This document shows, in pieces, positions 23,968 through 34,355 of a stretch of DNA of 50,047 nucleotides. The notes below the pieces were generated by a model that saw only the letters and a program-made list of their open reading frames with translations, did no database searches and had not been told where the DNA came from. Position 1 is the first letter of the stretch. Each line of letters opens with the position of its first letter. A program made the translations under genes and the position numbers. Source of the DNA: Lachnospiraceae bacterium (GTDB lineage Bacteria; Bacillota; Clostridia; Lachnospirales; Lachnospiraceae); the NCBI GenBank assembly GCA_017634975.1, contig JAGBMJ010000137.1, positions 1 through 50,047 on the forward strand. Direction: 5' to 3'.

Positions 23968-25608
23968 CTAAACTATGTCGTCTCTCTTACGAATATAGGA
24001 AGCAATGTTCAATGCGTGATCCGCCACACGCTCCAGTGCGCTGACCACGTCGGAAAAGATCATACCGGCTTCCGGTGTGCACTCCTGCAGGGTCAGCCGC
24101 TCGATGTGATTCTTCTGCAGCTGCTGCTCCTTGGCATCCACACGGTTCTCCATATCGGAGAGAGTCTTCATCATCGCCGCATCCGGTGATTTTAAAATGG
24201 AATCCAGCGAAGTCGACAACATCTTGTTGACCATTTCCAGCATCTCGGCCAGTTCCTTCTGTGCCTGCGGGCTGAACGTTGCCCCCTCTTCCTTCCGGCG
24301 CTTTGCCATCCCTGCAATATTCTCTGCATGGTCGCCGATGCGCTCGATATCGTTTGCTACATGGAACAGGGAACCGATCCCCTGCAAGTCCTCGATGGGC
24401 AGTGTAGACGTATTGATCTTGATAAAATAGGAAGTGATGGAATGGTTCAGGAAATCGATGTTCTTTTCCATCTCATACACTTCATTGATGTCGTCATCGT
24501 CCAGCGTGATCAGCGCGTTCATCGCACGGTTTAAGTTATCGTTTGCCAGAGCCGCCATACGCTCCAGCTCCTTCATACCGTCGATCACTGCAGTAGACGG
24601 ATTGAACAGTACTTTATCACCGATAAACTTAAGCTGGAAGGTATCGCGATAGCCTACCTTCTGATCCTTGCCCGGTACCACCAGGTAGGTCAGCTTCACG
24701 ATCAGGTTGGAGAACGGGAAAAGCACGATGACCTGCACGATCTTGATGATCGTGTGGGCATTTGCCACAAACCGTCCGTCATCCGCCGAGATCGAATGCA
24801 GAGCCTGCGAGATCGGATCCATCGCGATCATAAATACGATAAAGATCAGCACGGTACCGATCACGTTGAACAGCAGGTGGATCATTGCCGCACGCTTCGC
24901 ATCTTTCTTGCCGGCCAGGGATGCCAGCAGCGCCGTGGTGCATGCGCCGATATTGCAGCCCAGTATGATGAACAGACAGATATTCACATCTGTGAACAGC
25001 CCCTGCTGTGCCATCAAAAGTGTCAGGGAAACGGTTACCGAGGAACTCTGTACGATCGTGGTGATGACAAGACCTACCAGCACGGCCAGCAGCGGATTCT
25101 TGAGACTGGCCAGCGTATCCACGACCATCTGGGATTCCTTTAAGGAGCTCATTCCCGAAGACATCGTAGAGATGCCCAGAAACAGTACACCGAAACCGGT
25201 GACCACATCGGAAAACTTCTGCACGGTCTGGTTCTTGGCTACCATGGAAGCGATGACACCTGCCAGAAGAATAAGCGGAGCATATGCAGAAAGATTGAAC
25301 GAAACCAGCTGACTGGTGATGGTGGTACCGATATTGGCACCGAAGATCACGCCGGCTGCCTGATAGAGTGTCATCAGACCGGAGTTGACAAAACTGACGA
25401 CCAGTGCTGTACAGGCCGAAGAAGACTGCACGATACCGGTGAAGAATATCCCGACCATCAGACCGGAAAAACGATTGGTGGTAAATTTTTCCAAAATACC
25501 ACGGAGCTTGGCACCGGCTGCTTTCTCGATCCCCTCGCTCATAATGGTCATTCCCAAAAGGAACAGCCCCAGGCCTCCTGCCAGTGACATCAGTTCTTTC
25601 ACACCCAT
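23968..25608 (-). CDS. Na/phosphate cotransporter family protein with PhoU-like domain
   Basis: 546 residues. Two repeated membrane halves each carry the Na/Pi signature (FTGIVQSSSACTALVVSFVN and VITTIVQSSSVTVSLTL, with QSSS in both). A cytosolic helical PhoU-like domain follows from about 340 (VANDIERIGDHAENIA; ALERVADHALNIASYI). It most likely imports phosphate with sodium. A TTGCAT-17-TAAAAT promoter lies upstream, and the NlpC/P60 gene follows directly. Confidence 0.9.
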   Translation of the reverse strand: MGVKELMSLAGGLGLFLLGMTIMSEGIEKAAGAKLRGILEKFTTNRFSGLMVGIFFTGIVQSSSACTALVVSFVNSGLMTLYQAAGVIFGANIGTTITSQLVSFNLSAYAPLILLAGVIASMVAKNQTVQKFSDVVTGFGVLFLGISTMSSGMSSLKESQMVVDTLASLKNPLLAVLVGLVITTIVQSSSVTVSLTLLMAQQGLFTDVNICLFIILGCNIGACTTALLASLAGKKDAKRAAMIHLLFNVIGTVLIFIVFMIAMDPISQALHSISADDGRFVANAHTIIKIVQVIVLFPFSNLIVKLTYLVVPGKDQKVGYRDTFQLKFIGDKVLFNPSTAVIDGMKELERMAALANDNLNRAMNALITLDDDDINEVYEMEKNIDFLNHSITSYFIKINTSTLPIEDLQGIGSLFHVANDIERIGDHAENIAGMAKRRKEEGATFSPQAQKELAEMLEMVNKMLSTSLDSILKSPDAAMMKTLSDMENRVDAKEQQLQKNHIERLTLQECTPEAGMIFSDVVSALERVADHALNIASYIRKRDDIV

Positions 25609-25739
25609 GACTGCACCTCGCTTATCCTGTGTACGGAACTCTCCTGTTCCATAATCTCCTCCCGGCCAAAGGCCGCTTTTTGAACATTATTGCCAAAATG
25701 TATTGTGGTTTTTTATTTAATTTTCCGCAAACATTTCTT

Positions 25740-25768
25740 ATTTTAACGGATAGCGTTCAAGTATGCAA
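25740..25768 (-). promoter_or_regulatory. Promoter of the Na/Pi transporter-NlpC/P60 operon
   Basis: Minus strand TTGCAT (25763-25768), 17 bases and TAAAAT (25740-25745). The leader to the ATG is about 125 bases. Confidence 0.65.
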
Positions 25769-25860
25769 GGGCAATTTATCGTCAAAATTTGAAATGGACA
25801 AAAGTTAACAAAAAAATCATCTCAAACCGTCTGTTTTTATAACTATTGCAACAAAAAAAA

Positions 25861-25889
25861 TTGACCTTGGAACACTCTTTTGTTATAAT
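25861..25889 (+). promoter_or_regulatory. Promoter of the GGDEF-EAL gene
   Basis: TTGACC (25861-25866), 17 bases and TATAAT (25884-25889), near-consensus sigma-A, with an A/T-rich stretch upstream that may act as an UP element. Confidence 0.8.
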
Positions 25890-25935
25890 TTAATCTATCG
25901 ATGAACATTATGCGCAGCGAAAAGGAGTTCCTGAC

Positions 25936-27660
25936 ATGATGAAAAGAAAATTATCCAAAACCAACCATTTTGCCGATACTCTGAACCGTGTTTCCGTGAA
26001 CAAGGAAGTTCCGAAGAGCGCTTTTTTTATCCTGCTTCTGCTTTTCCTGATCGCAAACCATATCACACGTGGTCTTTCCCGCAGTCCGGGTGTATGGATC
26101 ATCAACGGAAGAGAGTTTTATCTGTCCTCGCTGGCCGGTGTGACTGCTTCTCTGGGCAACATCTGCATTCTCCTTTTGGTCATTTTGTTCGGAAAAGCCG
26201 GCTTCATCGCCACACTGATCCTTTTGATCGTGCAGTTTCCAAGCCTTCTGGTCTCCATCCTCCTGGGACGGAACTATGCCGCCGTGCAGGGCATATTTAC
26301 CAATCTGCTGACGATCACAGCCAGTGTGATCATTTTTCTGAACCACCTCCGGGTTGTGAATTATCAAAAGAAAATGCGCGAGCAGGCCATCACGGATCAG
26401 CTCACCGGCATTCCGAACCGCTTCGCCTGCTTTGAGCTGATGAACGATCTGATCGCCAAAAAAGAGAAATTTGTTTTGGTTTCAACGGATCTGAACAACT
26501 TTAAAAGTATCAACGATACCATGGGACACGCGGTAGGGAACAAAGTACTGATCGAGATCTGTGAACGCTGGAAGGCCATCGCTTCCCGGGAAGACGCAGA
26601 AACGCTGGACTTTCTGTCACGTCCCGGCGGAGATGAATTTCTTCTCGTGATCCGTGCCTATCAAAATGAAATGGACATCCAAAACGCGATCCGACGCTAT
26701 CAGAATGCCCTGGAGCAAAAGATCACCATTGACGACTGTGACTATTTTCTGAATGCAAGCTTTGGATATGCAGAGTATCCTGCGGATGCCGAAACCGCTA
26801 TCGTACTCGTCTCATATGCCGATACCGCCATGCACGAAGTGAAGGATTCCGTCAAGAGCGACCGCATTCTCCGCTTCACGCAGGATCTGGCAAAGATCGA
26901 GAAGAATCTGGCAACCGAGCGCAAGATCCGTAACGCGCTGGAACAGGATTCCATTTTCTTCTATCTGCAGCCGCAGTACGATATCGATCACAAACTGCGC
27001 GGTTTTGAAGCACTGGCACGTATGAAGGACAGCGAAGGTAATATGGTCAGTCCGGGCGAATTTATCCCCGTAGCCGAAAAGATCGGTCTGATCGACCAGG
27101 TGGACTTAAGTGTCTTTCGCAAGTCTGCCATGCTCCTCGGAAAACGGATCCGGGAAAGCAGCGCCGACATCACCCTTTCCATCAACATCTCGGTACGCCA
27201 TCTGATGAAGAACAACTTCATGGATGAGATCCGCGAAATACTGGAAAAAAGCAGTCTGCCGCCAAAGAATCTGGAGATTGAGATCACGGAATCCATAATG
27301 ATCGATTCCATCGACAAAGCCCTGGAAGTGATCGGCGAGATCAAAAAACTCGGCATCAAGATCGCCATCGATGATTTCGGTACCGGCTACTCTTCGTTAA
27401 GTTATCTGAACAAGTTTCCGGCAGATCTGCTCAAGGTCGACAAGTCGTTCATCGATGAGATGAACTCCAGCGAATCTTCCAGACAGTATGTCGCTACGAT
27501 CATTTCCATCGGACATATCATGAACCTGGATGTGATCTCGGAAGGCGTGGAAAAGCCGGATCAGCTGGAAACCCTTAAAGAGATCGGATGCGACTTTATT
27601 CAGGGTTATATCTGGGGCAAACCGTTACCGCCGGAAGAAGCCGAGAAACTGGTGTATTAA
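25936..27660 (+). CDS. Membrane GGDEF-EAL cyclic-di-GMP enzyme
   Basis: 574 residues. Four or so membrane helices (about 27-140) lead to a GGDEF domain (TDQLTGIPNRFACFELM, active site PGGDEF near 235) and an EAL domain (GFEALARM, ITESIMID, DDFGTGYSSLSYL, EGVE). Both active-site signatures are intact, so it could make and break cyclic-di-GMP; which prevails cannot be read. No sensory domain other than the membrane part is visible. AAGGAG precedes the ATG by 8 bases. A single plus-strand gene between two minus-strand operons. Confidence 0.92.
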   Translation: MMKRKLSKTNHFADTLNRVSVNKEVPKSAFFILLLLFLIANHITRGLSRSPGVWIINGREFYLSSLAGVTASLGNICILLLVILFGKAGFIATLILLIVQFPSLLVSILLGRNYAAVQGIFTNLLTITASVIIFLNHLRVVNYQKKMREQAITDQLTGIPNRFACFELMNDLIAKKEKFVLVSTDLNNFKSINDTMGHAVGNKVLIEICERWKAIASREDAETLDFLSRPGGDEFLLVIRAYQNEMDIQNAIRRYQNALEQKITIDDCDYFLNASFGYAEYPADAETAIVLVSYADTAMHEVKDSVKSDRILRFTQDLAKIEKNLATERKIRNALEQDSIFFYLQPQYDIDHKLRGFEALARMKDSEGNMVSPGEFIPVAEKIGLIDQVDLSVFRKSAMLLGKRIRESSADITLSINISVRHLMKNNFMDEIREILEKSSLPPKNLEIEITESIMIDSIDKALEVIGEIKKLGIKIAIDDFGTGYSSLSYLNKFPADLLKVDKSFIDEMNSSESSRQYVATIISIGHIMNLDVISEGVEKPDQLETLKEIGCDFIQGYIWGKPLPPEEAEKLVY

Positions 27661-27734
27661 AAGAGAATGTTCCGCTTGCGGAACGCCCGCGCCGAGCGCG
27701 GTTGCGATAGCAGCAATATCCTAAGAAAAGAAAT

Positions 27735-27761
27735 AAAAACTTCCGGTAGCGGAAGTTTTTT
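27735..27761. terminator. Bidirectional terminator between GGDEF-EAL and ribF
   Basis: AAAAACTTCCG / CGGAAGTTTTT with a 4-base loop, A tract before and T tract after. It serves the plus-strand gene and the minus-strand nusA-ribF operon end. Confidence 0.85.
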
Positions 27762-28674
27762 ACTGTCTGCGTCCTATGGCAAGATCTTTGTCCATCTGCG
27801 CTTTCAGCGCGTCAACGCTTTCGAATCTCATCTCCGGGCGGTGAAACCATTTCGGGATCACGGTGATCTCGTGATCGTAACAGCAGTCACCGCTGTAGTC
27901 ATAGAGGTAGCTCTCGATGGTGACTGCTTTGGTCCCATTCACGGTCGGTTTGGTGCCGATATTGGTCATTGCGCGGTACTTCTGTCCGTCCAGCAGGACT
28001 TCCGAGAAATAAACACCGTACGGCGGCAGGAGTTTGTTTCCCGGCGGGATCAGATTGACGGTCGGGATACCGATGGTACGGCCAAGCTGCGCGCCGTGAC
28101 GCACGATACCGCGGAATGAATACTCATACCCCAGACATGCTCCGGCCTCTTTCAGTTCTCCCGCTTCGATCATGGCGCGCACGCGGCTGGATGAGACTTC
28201 CGTATTTCCGATCCGCAGCTTCTCCACCTGCACGGTCTCATATCCGCCACTCCGCTTCATCGCATCCAGCAGAGCAAAATCCCCGGCGCCCTTTGCTCCA
28301 AAGGACAGATCGGTACCGGCTGCTACCAGACGTGCCTGCAGACGCCGGCACAGGTATTCTTCAATAAACGTCTCCGGCGCGATCGCTGCGTTTTCCTTCG
28401 TCATCGGGTATTCGATCAGCAGATCCACACCGAGTTCTTCCAGGATCCTCTGCTTCTCTTCCCTCGTGGTAAGTACCTTGCCGTCCGAACTGCCGAAAAG
28501 CTCCTCCGGTGACGGATGGAAGGTAAAGACTACCGCCAGCATTCCGTCCTGCTTTGCAGACAGGATCTCACCCAGAAGACGGCGATGCCCCAGATGCACA
28601 CCGTCGAATTTCCCGATCGCGATGGCAGTGGGAGAAGAGGTATGGATTTGTGACAGATCATTCAGGATATACAT
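27760..28674 (-). CDS. ribF: Bifunctional riboflavin kinase/FAD synthetase
   Basis: 304 residues from the ATG at 28672-28674 (GGAGAG 4-5 bases upstream). The N-terminal adenylyltransferase domain has GKFDGVHLGHRRLL and VEVSSSRVR-like NTEVSSSRVRAMI; the C-terminal riboflavin kinase has GIPTVNLIPP and PPYGVYFSEV with TNIGTKPTV. It makes FMN and then FAD. Last gene of the nusA-infB operon, the usual place after truB. Confidence 0.95.
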   Translation of the reverse strand: MYILNDLSQIHTSSPTAIAIGKFDGVHLGHRRLLGEILSAKQDGMLAVVFTFHPSPEELFGSSDGKVLTTREEKQRILEELGVDLLIEYPMTKENAAIAPETFIEEYLCRRLQARLVAAGTDLSFGAKGAGDFALLDAMKRSGGYETVQVEKLRIGNTEVSSSRVRAMIEAGELKEAGACLGYEYSFRGIVRHGAQLGRTIGIPTVNLIPPGNKLLPPYGVYFSEVLLDGQKYRAMTNIGTKPTVNGTKAVTIESYLYDYSGDCCYDHEITVIPKWFHRPEMRFESVDALKAQMDKDLAIGRRQ

Positions 28675-28682
28675 AAGCTCTC

Positions 28683-28715
28683 CGTCAAACACCTTTCCCT
28701 CAAGGGGGAGGCAGG
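28683..28715. repeat. Dispersed short palindromic repeat
   Basis: TTCCCTCAAGGGGGAGGCAG between truB and ribF; relatives at 22,725 and 29,656. Confidence 0.45.
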
Positions 28716-28724
28716 TGCGTATGG

Positions 28725-29624
28725 TCAGAAAAACATATTCTCGGAACGGTAGTTTCCGCGCTCCGCGCTGTATCGATAGACAGCACAGAACGCCAGCTCT
28801 GCATTGTAGATCCGGAAACGTTCCCCGTCCTGCGGGCAGATGCCCTGCTCCCGGAAACAATTGTCGGTCAAAGGATTGCCATTATCAATGCGTTTCTTTT
28901 CCTCCAGCCGCACATGCAATGGCCGGCAGTTCTCATAAAAATGCTCGATGGACAGAACATGTTCTTCCAGCCGTCCACTCTGCATCAGCTGCTGTACCTG
29001 TTCCAGCGTCAATGCCGTATCTTTGGTAAATTCACCGCTGCGCGTACGCTCCAGACGTTCCATACTGGCACCGCAGCCAAGCGTTTCTCCGATATCCCGG
29101 CAAAGGGAGCGGATATAGGTTCCCTTGCTGCATTCGACACACATCGTTACAACGGGCAGTTCGATCTTTTGGATCTCCAGCGCCAGGATCGTTACCTCAC
29201 GTCCCTTACGCTCCACTTCCACGCCGGCTCTCGCCAGTTCATACAGATGCTTACCGTCCTGCCGGATCGCAGAATACATCGGCGGGATCTGCGCATAAGT
29301 TTTTACAAAGCTCCTGCAGACTGTGCGCACTTCTTCTTCCGTGCAGTTCACTTCCCGCTGTGTGATCACGGTACCGGTCATATCCTCGGTATCTGTGGTC
29401 ATTCCCAGACGCATCTCACAGACATATTCCTTCGTCTTGTCCGTCAGATGCTCCACCAGACGGGTGCCCATACCCAAACATACCGGAAGCACCCCTGTCG
29501 CTGCAGGATCGAGTGTTCCGGTATGTCCGATCTTTTTCTGTTTTAGAATGCCGCGCAGTCTGGCGACCACGTCAAAAGAGGTGTAGCCCTCTTCTTTATC
29601 GATATTGATCACTCCGGAGATCAT
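28725..29624 (-). CDS. truB: tRNA pseudouridine-55 synthase
   Basis: 299 residues. GVINIDKEEGYTSFDVVARL, catalytic Asp in GHTGTLDPAATGVLPVCLG, and CSKGTYIRSLCRDIG are TruB hallmarks. Makes pseudouridine 55 in the T loop of tRNAs. GAGGGG lies upstream of the ATG. Part of the nusA-infB operon between nrnA and ribF. Confidence 0.96.
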   Translation of the reverse strand: MISGVINIDKEEGYTSFDVVARLRGILKQKKIGHTGTLDPAATGVLPVCLGMGTRLVEHLTDKTKEYVCEMRLGMTTDTEDMTGTVITQREVNCTEEEVRTVCRSFVKTYAQIPPMYSAIRQDGKHLYELARAGVEVERKGREVTILALEIQKIELPVVTMCVECSKGTYIRSLCRDIGETLGCGASMERLERTRSGEFTKDTALTLEQVQQLMQSGRLEEHVLSIEHFYENCRPLHVRLEEKKRIDNGNPLTDNCFREQGICPQDGERFRIYNAELAFCAVYRYSAERGNYRSENMFF

Positions 29625-29639
29625 TATTACCCCTCATCA

Positions 29640-29680
29640 GTCAGCTGCGCTGACAGCTTCCCCCCGGAGGGGGGAAGCCA
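29640..29680. repeat. Hairpin repeat between nrnA and truB
   Basis: GCTTCCCCCCGGAGGGGGGAAGC is preceded by GTCAGCTGCGCTGAC, giving two strong hairpins with no T run. Same repeat family as 22,725 and 28,694. It may stabilise or process mRNA. Confidence 0.5.
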
Positions 29681-29683
29681 AGT

Positions 29684-30640
29684 TTAAGAGTATTGTTTTG
29701 CAATTTCTGCAATAATCTTTTCTTCGAATTCCGCGATGGTGCCATCGTATTCGCAGCCGGCCGCGCGGGCGTGTCCGCCGCCGCCAAAGGCTTCACAGAC
29801 CTTTGCCACATTTACCGCATCCGAGGAAGAACGCAGGCTGCCTTTGAAATGCCCCGGTGTCTTTTCGTAGATATAAACGGAACAGTCCACACCCTCGGTA
29901 TTGCGCAGACGCTCTACGATACCTCCGGTCTCATCGCGCCCGGTACCGAGCTTTGCCATCAGTTCCAGATCCGCGCTGCTGACGATCACCCTGCCGTTCA
30001 GATGAAAACGGCTGTCCAGAAGGGCCTGCCCCATCATGCGGTTCTGCAGGTCGGTACGGATGTAAAATGTCTCATCCAGCATCCGTGAAAAATCAAAATC
30101 ATACTCCAGGAGATTGGCACATATGCGCATCGTCTCCGGCCTGGTATTGGAAAAATGAAATACCCCCGTATCATGCGCGATGCCCATATACAAAAGCTCC
30201 GCGATCTGAGCATCCAGCATATCCTTCGGGATCAGGGAGCCGATGATCTCCGCGCAGGCCGCAGCCTCCGGGATCACATAGTTGTACTCTCCGGTACCGT
30301 TTGCGTTGCTGATATGATGATCGATGTTGATCGTACGTTTTGCCGCATCAAAATATTTCTTCGATCCGCTGATGCGCTCATAGTTCGTATCGCAGACGAT
30401 AAACACATCAAAAGGCGCACGCTCCGGAAAATCCGTGATCAGCATATCCCGCCCGGGGATATGATCAAATGCCTTTTCCGGCTTCTCCAGAAACACCTCT
30501 GTCTTTGCCCCCGACAATGCCTTTTGCAGATACATCGCCAGTGCCAGATTGGAAGCGATGCAATCGCCGTCCGGATTGAGATGTCCGGTGATCCCGATCG
30601 TCTTCGCATCTTTTACGAGTGCCAACAGATCAAATGCCAT
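29684..30640 (-). CDS. nrnA: DHH-family oligoribonuclease/pAp phosphatase
   Basis: 318 residues. The metal-site motifs GHLNPDGDCIASNLAL, VCDTN, NIDHHISN and HDTGVFHFSNT define a DHH phosphoesterase; the DHHA1 domain has FGGGGHARAAGCEY. NrnA degrades nano-RNA and 3'-phosphoadenosine-5'-phosphate. It follows rbfA by 2 bases in the translation operon, as in many Firmicutes. Confidence 0.92.
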   Translation of the reverse strand: MAFDLLALVKDAKTIGITGHLNPDGDCIASNLALAMYLQKALSGAKTEVFLEKPEKAFDHIPGRDMLITDFPERAPFDVFIVCDTNYERISGSKKYFDAAKRTINIDHHISNANGTGEYNYVIPEAAACAEIIGSLIPKDMLDAQIAELLYMGIAHDTGVFHFSNTRPETMRICANLLEYDFDFSRMLDETFYIRTDLQNRMMGQALLDSRFHLNGRVIVSSADLELMAKLGTGRDETGGIVERLRNTEGVDCSVYIYEKTPGHFKGSLRSSSDAVNVAKVCEAFGGGGHARAAGCEYDGTIAEFEEKIIAEIAKQYS

Positions 30641-30642
30641 AC

Positions 30643-31050
30643 TTACTCCTCGTCGCCCTCATCCTCTGCTTCCGGATGCTCCGCTCTCGCCTTTTCGTCG
30701 GCGGCACGCACTTCATCGATCAGCTTGGACATATGATTACCATAGGCGATCGAATGATCGGCGATAAACGTCAGTTCCGGTGTATTGCGCAGGTTCAGTT
30801 CTTTTGCGAGCTGGCGTTTCAAGAAGCCCTCCGCATTCTTAAGCCCCTTAAGCGCTTCCTTCTCATCCTCACCGTCCGCCAGCATGCTCACCCATACCTT
30901 GCAGGTCTTCAGATCCGGTGCCACTTCCACATCCGTAACCGATGTGAACTCCGGCACACGCGGATCCTTCAGCTCACTGCGGATCAGCTCCGCCAGGATC
31001 TTCTGCACTTCCGAATTGATCCTTGTATTTTTTACGCTGTTTTTTCGCAT
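30643..31050 (-). CDS. rbfA: Ribosome-binding factor A
   Basis: 135 residues, KH-like fold: RINSEVQKILAELIRSELKD, VTDVEVAPDLKTCKVWVSM and LRNTPELTFIADHSI. Matures the 30S subunit (16S 5' end). An acidic C-terminal tail is common. It follows infB with only 1 base between them. Confidence 0.95.
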   Translation of the reverse strand: MRKNSVKNTRINSEVQKILAELIRSELKDPRVPEFTSVTDVEVAPDLKTCKVWVSMLADGEDEKEALKGLKNAEGFLKRQLAKELNLRNTPELTFIADHSIAYGNHMSKLIDEVRAADEKARAEHPEAEDEGDEE

Positions 31051-31051
31051 A

Positions 31052-34021
31052 TTACCTCGGTACCTCTACCATAATGTACGCTTCTACCTGATCCAGTTCC
31101 TGCATCTGGTCGAAGCCTTCAAATACCAGACCGCATTCAAAGCCGGCCTTTACTTCCTTGACATCATCCTTGAAACGCTTCAGGGATGCTAAGCTGCCCT
31201 CATAGATCTGCTCGCCTTCCCGGGTGATACGGATCTTGCAGTCTCTCTGGAATACACCGTCCAGCACGAAGGAACCTGCAATGTTACCGACTGCAGATGC
31301 CTTGAAGATCTGGCGTACTTCCGCATGACCGATGATCTTCTCTTCGTATACCGGATCCAGCATACCCTTCATTGCTGCTTCGATATCTTCGATTGCCTGA
31401 TAGATGACCTTGTACAGACGTACGTCTACACCTTCGCGGTCTGCGGTCTGCTTTGCCACCGCATCCGGACGTACGTTGAAACCGATGATGATCGCGCTGG
31501 ATGCACTTGCCAGCACCACATCGGATTCGTTGATGGCACCTACGCCGCCGTGGATCACTTTTACAACAACCTCTTCGTTGGAAAGCTTGAGCAGGGACTG
31601 CTTCACGGCTTCCACACTACCCTGTACATCCGCTTTGATGATCAGGTTCAGTTCCTTCAGATTGCCTTCCTGGATCTTGCTGAACAGGTCATCCAGGGAC
31701 ATCTTCGCCTTGGTATCCTCCAGCAGCTTCTCCTTGTTCTGTGCAATAAAGGTATCTGCAAAGCTCTTTGCATCCTTATCATTTGCGTGTGCGATAAAGA
31801 TCTCGCCCGCGTTCGGTACATCGTTAAGACCTAAGATTTCAACCGGAATGGAAGGACCGGCTTCCTTTACACGGCGTCCCTTATCATCCACCATCGCACG
31901 CACCTTACCGTGAGATGCACCTGCGGAGATAAAGTCACCGACATGCAGGGTACCTTTCTGTACCAGCACGGTTGCTACCGGGCCACGGCCCTTATCCAGC
32001 TCCGCCTCGATCACCAGACCTCTTGCCCGGCGCTTCGGATTGGCCTTCAGCTCCAGTACATCTGCGGAAAGCAGGATCATTTCCAGCAGGTTATCGATCC
32101 CTTCGCCGGTCTTTGCGGAAACCGGTACGAAGATCGTAGAACCACCCCAGTCTTCCGAAACCAGTTCATATTCGGTAAGTTCCTGTTTTACTCTGTCGAT
32201 ATTTGCGCCCGGCTTATCGATCTTGTTGACTGCAACGATGATCTCGATGCCGGCTGCTTTTGCGTGGTTGATCGCTTCTACGGTCTGCGGCATGACACCG
32301 TCGTCCGCAGCGACTACCAGGATCGCGATATCCGTGGAATTTGCACCACGCATACGCATCGAGGTAAATGCTTCGTGTCCCGGCGTATCCAGGAAGGTGA
32401 TCATACGATCGTCCACCTTCACCGTGTATGCACCGATGTGCTGTGTGATACCGCCGGCCTCACGGTCCGTGACATGCGTCTTACGGATCGCATCCAGAAG
32501 GGAAGTCTTACCATGGTCAACGTGCCCCATAACGCAGATGACGGGAGGTCTCTCCACCATCTTGCTCTCTTCCTCGTCCTCTTCCTTCAAGAGTTCGGCG
32601 ATCACATCTACTTTCTCTTCTCTTTCGCACATGATCTCGTAATCCAGTGCGATCTCCTCTGCTTTTTCAAAGCTGATCTCCTGATTTACGGTCACCATCT
32701 CGCCCTGCAGGAACAGTTTCTTTACAATCTCGGAAGGATTGATGCGCATCTTCTCCGCAAACTCTTTGATCGTAATGTTGTCCGGAAGTGTGATCACCTT
32801 GATCTCTTCCTCTACCTTCTCCTGCTTCTTGGCCTCCGGCTTGATGAAACTGCCGGCACGGGAGTTACGTCCCTTTCCGATATTATCCTCGTAGAACGAG
32901 GAATTCTTCCGCTGCTCGCGATCACGATCCTTGTCGTTATGCTTGCCTCTGCGGTTATCCTTGGTCTCTACTACCGGTGCTGCCGCAAAATTATTGCCGC
33001 GGCCGCCGCCCTGCTGCGGTCTGCCGCCCTGGCCTCCCTGCCCCGGACGGCCATTGCCGCCAAAAGAGCCCGGTCTGCCGCCGCCCTGTCCCGGACGATC
33101 CCCACGGCCGCCGAAACCACCTGCATTCTGCGGACGGTCGCCTCTCTGGAAACCACCTTGCTGCGGTCTGCCGCCCTGGCCCGGGCGATCGTCTCTTCGG
33201 AATCCGCCGCCATTCTGCGGGCGATCATTCCTTGTATTGTTTGCGAAACCGCCGTTCTGCGGGCGTCCGGTATTTGCTCTCTGCGTATTATCCACGCGCT
33301 GCTGTGCTTCGGCATTCTGCGCTGCTGCCGCCGCCTGTGCTGCCTGCGCTTCTGCTGCCTGTGCAGCAGCCTCCTGCTGTGCACGTGCGGCTTCCAGCTG
33401 GCGCTGCTCCGCTTCTTCTCTTGCACGTTCTTCTTCCGCACGACGACTGGAGATCGCGCCTGCACGGTCGATCATATTGTCACGCGGCTTGATCGGCCCG
33501 CGATTCAGATTCGGGTTCGGTCTGCCATAGCCTCCGTTGCCGCCGCCGTTTCCGTTACGCATCGGCTGCGGACTGCGCTGGTTTCCGCCTACGTTTCCGC
33601 CGGTGATGATGATGGTCTTTTTCTTTTTCTGCGGCATGCCCTGCCCCTGTGCACCTGCGTTATTCTTCGGTGCAGCAGTATTCTGCGGTTTCTGTTCCTG
33701 ATTCATCTCTCTGTTCTGAGGCGCATTGTTCTTCGGTGCCTCTGCTTCCTGCTTTTCTGCAGTCTTTTCCTGTTTTACGGTTTCCTTCTCGGGAGCCGGT
33801 GCAGATTTGGGAGCCGGCTTTTCGTCCGCTGCTCCCGCACGGGTATACCCCTGTGCCTTCAGATCGTCTGTCACCGCTTTTTCAAACTCTTCCGGAAATT
33901 TGCTGGACGCGGTCTTTGCACCTGCGCCATGCTTTTCCAAAAGCTCGATGATCAGAGTATTCTTCGGAGCCGCTCCGTCCGCGCCCACAAAATCCTTTGA
34001 AAACTCACTGATTCTCGCCAT
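31052..34021 (-). CDS. infB: Translation initiation factor IF-2
   Basis: 989 residues from the ATG at 34019-34021 ([17 protein letters not shown] 11 bases upstream). An IF2-N helix is followed by about 300 residues of low complexity rich in Gly, Arg, Gln, Asn and Ala with repeats like [11 protein letters not shown], then a second IF2-N ([20 protein letters not shown]). The GTPase has [22 protein letters not shown] and NKIDKP, followed by the C-terminal IF2 domains. Delivers initiator tRNA to the 30S subunit. The linker is long compared with Bacillus IF-2. Confidence 0.97.
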   Translation of the reverse strand: MARISEFSKDFVGADGAAPKNTLIIELLEKHGAGAKTASSKFPEEFEKAVTDDLKAQGYTRAGAADEKPAPKSAPAPEKETVKQEKTAEKQEAEAPKNNAPQNREMNQEQKPQNTAAPKNNAGAQGQGMPQKKKKTIIITGGNVGGNQRSPQPMRNGNGGGNGGYGRPNPNLNRGPIKPRDNMIDRAGAISSRRAEEERAREEAEQRQLEAARAQQEAAAQAAEAQAAQAAAAAQNAEAQQRVDNTQRANTGRPQNGGFANNTRNDRPQNGGGFRRDDRPGQGGRPQQGGFQRGDRPQNAGGFGGRGDRPGQGGGRPGSFGGNGRPGQGGQGGRPQQGGGRGNNFAAAPVVETKDNRRGKHNDKDRDREQRKNSSFYEDNIGKGRNSRAGSFIKPEAKKQEKVEEEIKVITLPDNITIKEFAEKMRINPSEIVKKLFLQGEMVTVNQEISFEKAEEIALDYEIMCEREEKVDVIAELLKEEDEEESKMVERPPVICVMGHVDHGKTSLLDAIRKTHVTDREAGGITQHIGAYTVKVDDRMITFLDTPGHEAFTSMRMRGANSTDIAILVVAADDGVMPQTVEAINHAKAAGIEIIVAVNKIDKPGANIDRVKQELTEYELVSEDWGGSTIFVPVSAKTGEGIDNLLEMILLSADVLELKANPKRRARGLVIEAELDKGRGPVATVLVQKGTLHVGDFISAGASHGKVRAMVDDKGRRVKEAGPSIPVEILGLNDVPNAGEIFIAHANDKDAKSFADTFIAQNKEKLLEDTKAKMSLDDLFSKIQEGNLKELNLIIKADVQGSVEAVKQSLLKLSNEEVVVKVIHGGVGAINESDVVLASASSAIIIGFNVRPDAVAKQTADREGVDVRLYKVIYQAIEDIEAAMKGMLDPVYEEKIIGHAEVRQIFKASAVGNIAGSFVLDGVFQRDCKIRITREGEQIYEGSLASLKRFKDDVKEVKAGFECGLVFEGFDQMQELDQVEAYIMVEVPR

Positions 34022-34355
34022 TGATCGCACTACCTCCCTTATCACTCATACCTGCCAGCTTCTGTACCGAAGCTGCAAAACCCTTATCATTGACGGACAC
34101 CACGCTGCGGAATTCCTTTCCGATCGCGTGTCCCAATTCTTCTTTTAACGCATACTCAAAATACGGCACCCTGTAATAACTGCACATATCCCGATAATGC
34201 TTTTTTGAAGCTTCCGACGTATCCTCGCTTACGATCACCAGATACGACTTGCCTTCCTTTACGCTCTGCTCCGCCGCAAAACCGCCGCTGCCGAGTTTCC
34301 CCGCCCGCTGCGCCATACCCAGGAGTGAGAGCAGCTTATCCTGCCGATTCGCCAA
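34005..34355 (-). CDS. L7Ae/L30e-family ribosomal-type protein
   Basis: 116 residues from a TTG start (34353-34355). [20 protein letters not shown] and [20 protein letters not shown] match the K-turn-binding L7Ae family (YlxQ type) found between rnpM and infB in Firmicutes. The start overlaps the end of rnpM by 20 bases and its end overlaps infB, so the genes are translationally coupled. Confidence 0.88.
   Translation of the reverse strand: MANRQDKLLSLLGMAQRAGKLGSGGFAAEQSVKEGKSYLVIVSEDTSEASKKHYRDMCSYYRVPYFEYALKEELGHAIGKEFRSVVSVNDKGFAASVQKLAGMSDKGGSAINGENQ

Noticed and set aside
32931-33530. Pro/Cys-rich plus-strand frame of 199 codons
   Set aside because: Complement of the Gly/Arg/Gln-rich linker of IF-2.
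31910-34000. Long plus-strand open frame of about 700 codons
   Set aside because: It is exactly antisense to infB; the codon pattern and strong homology of IF-2 make it a shadow of the Gly/Arg-rich coding sequence.
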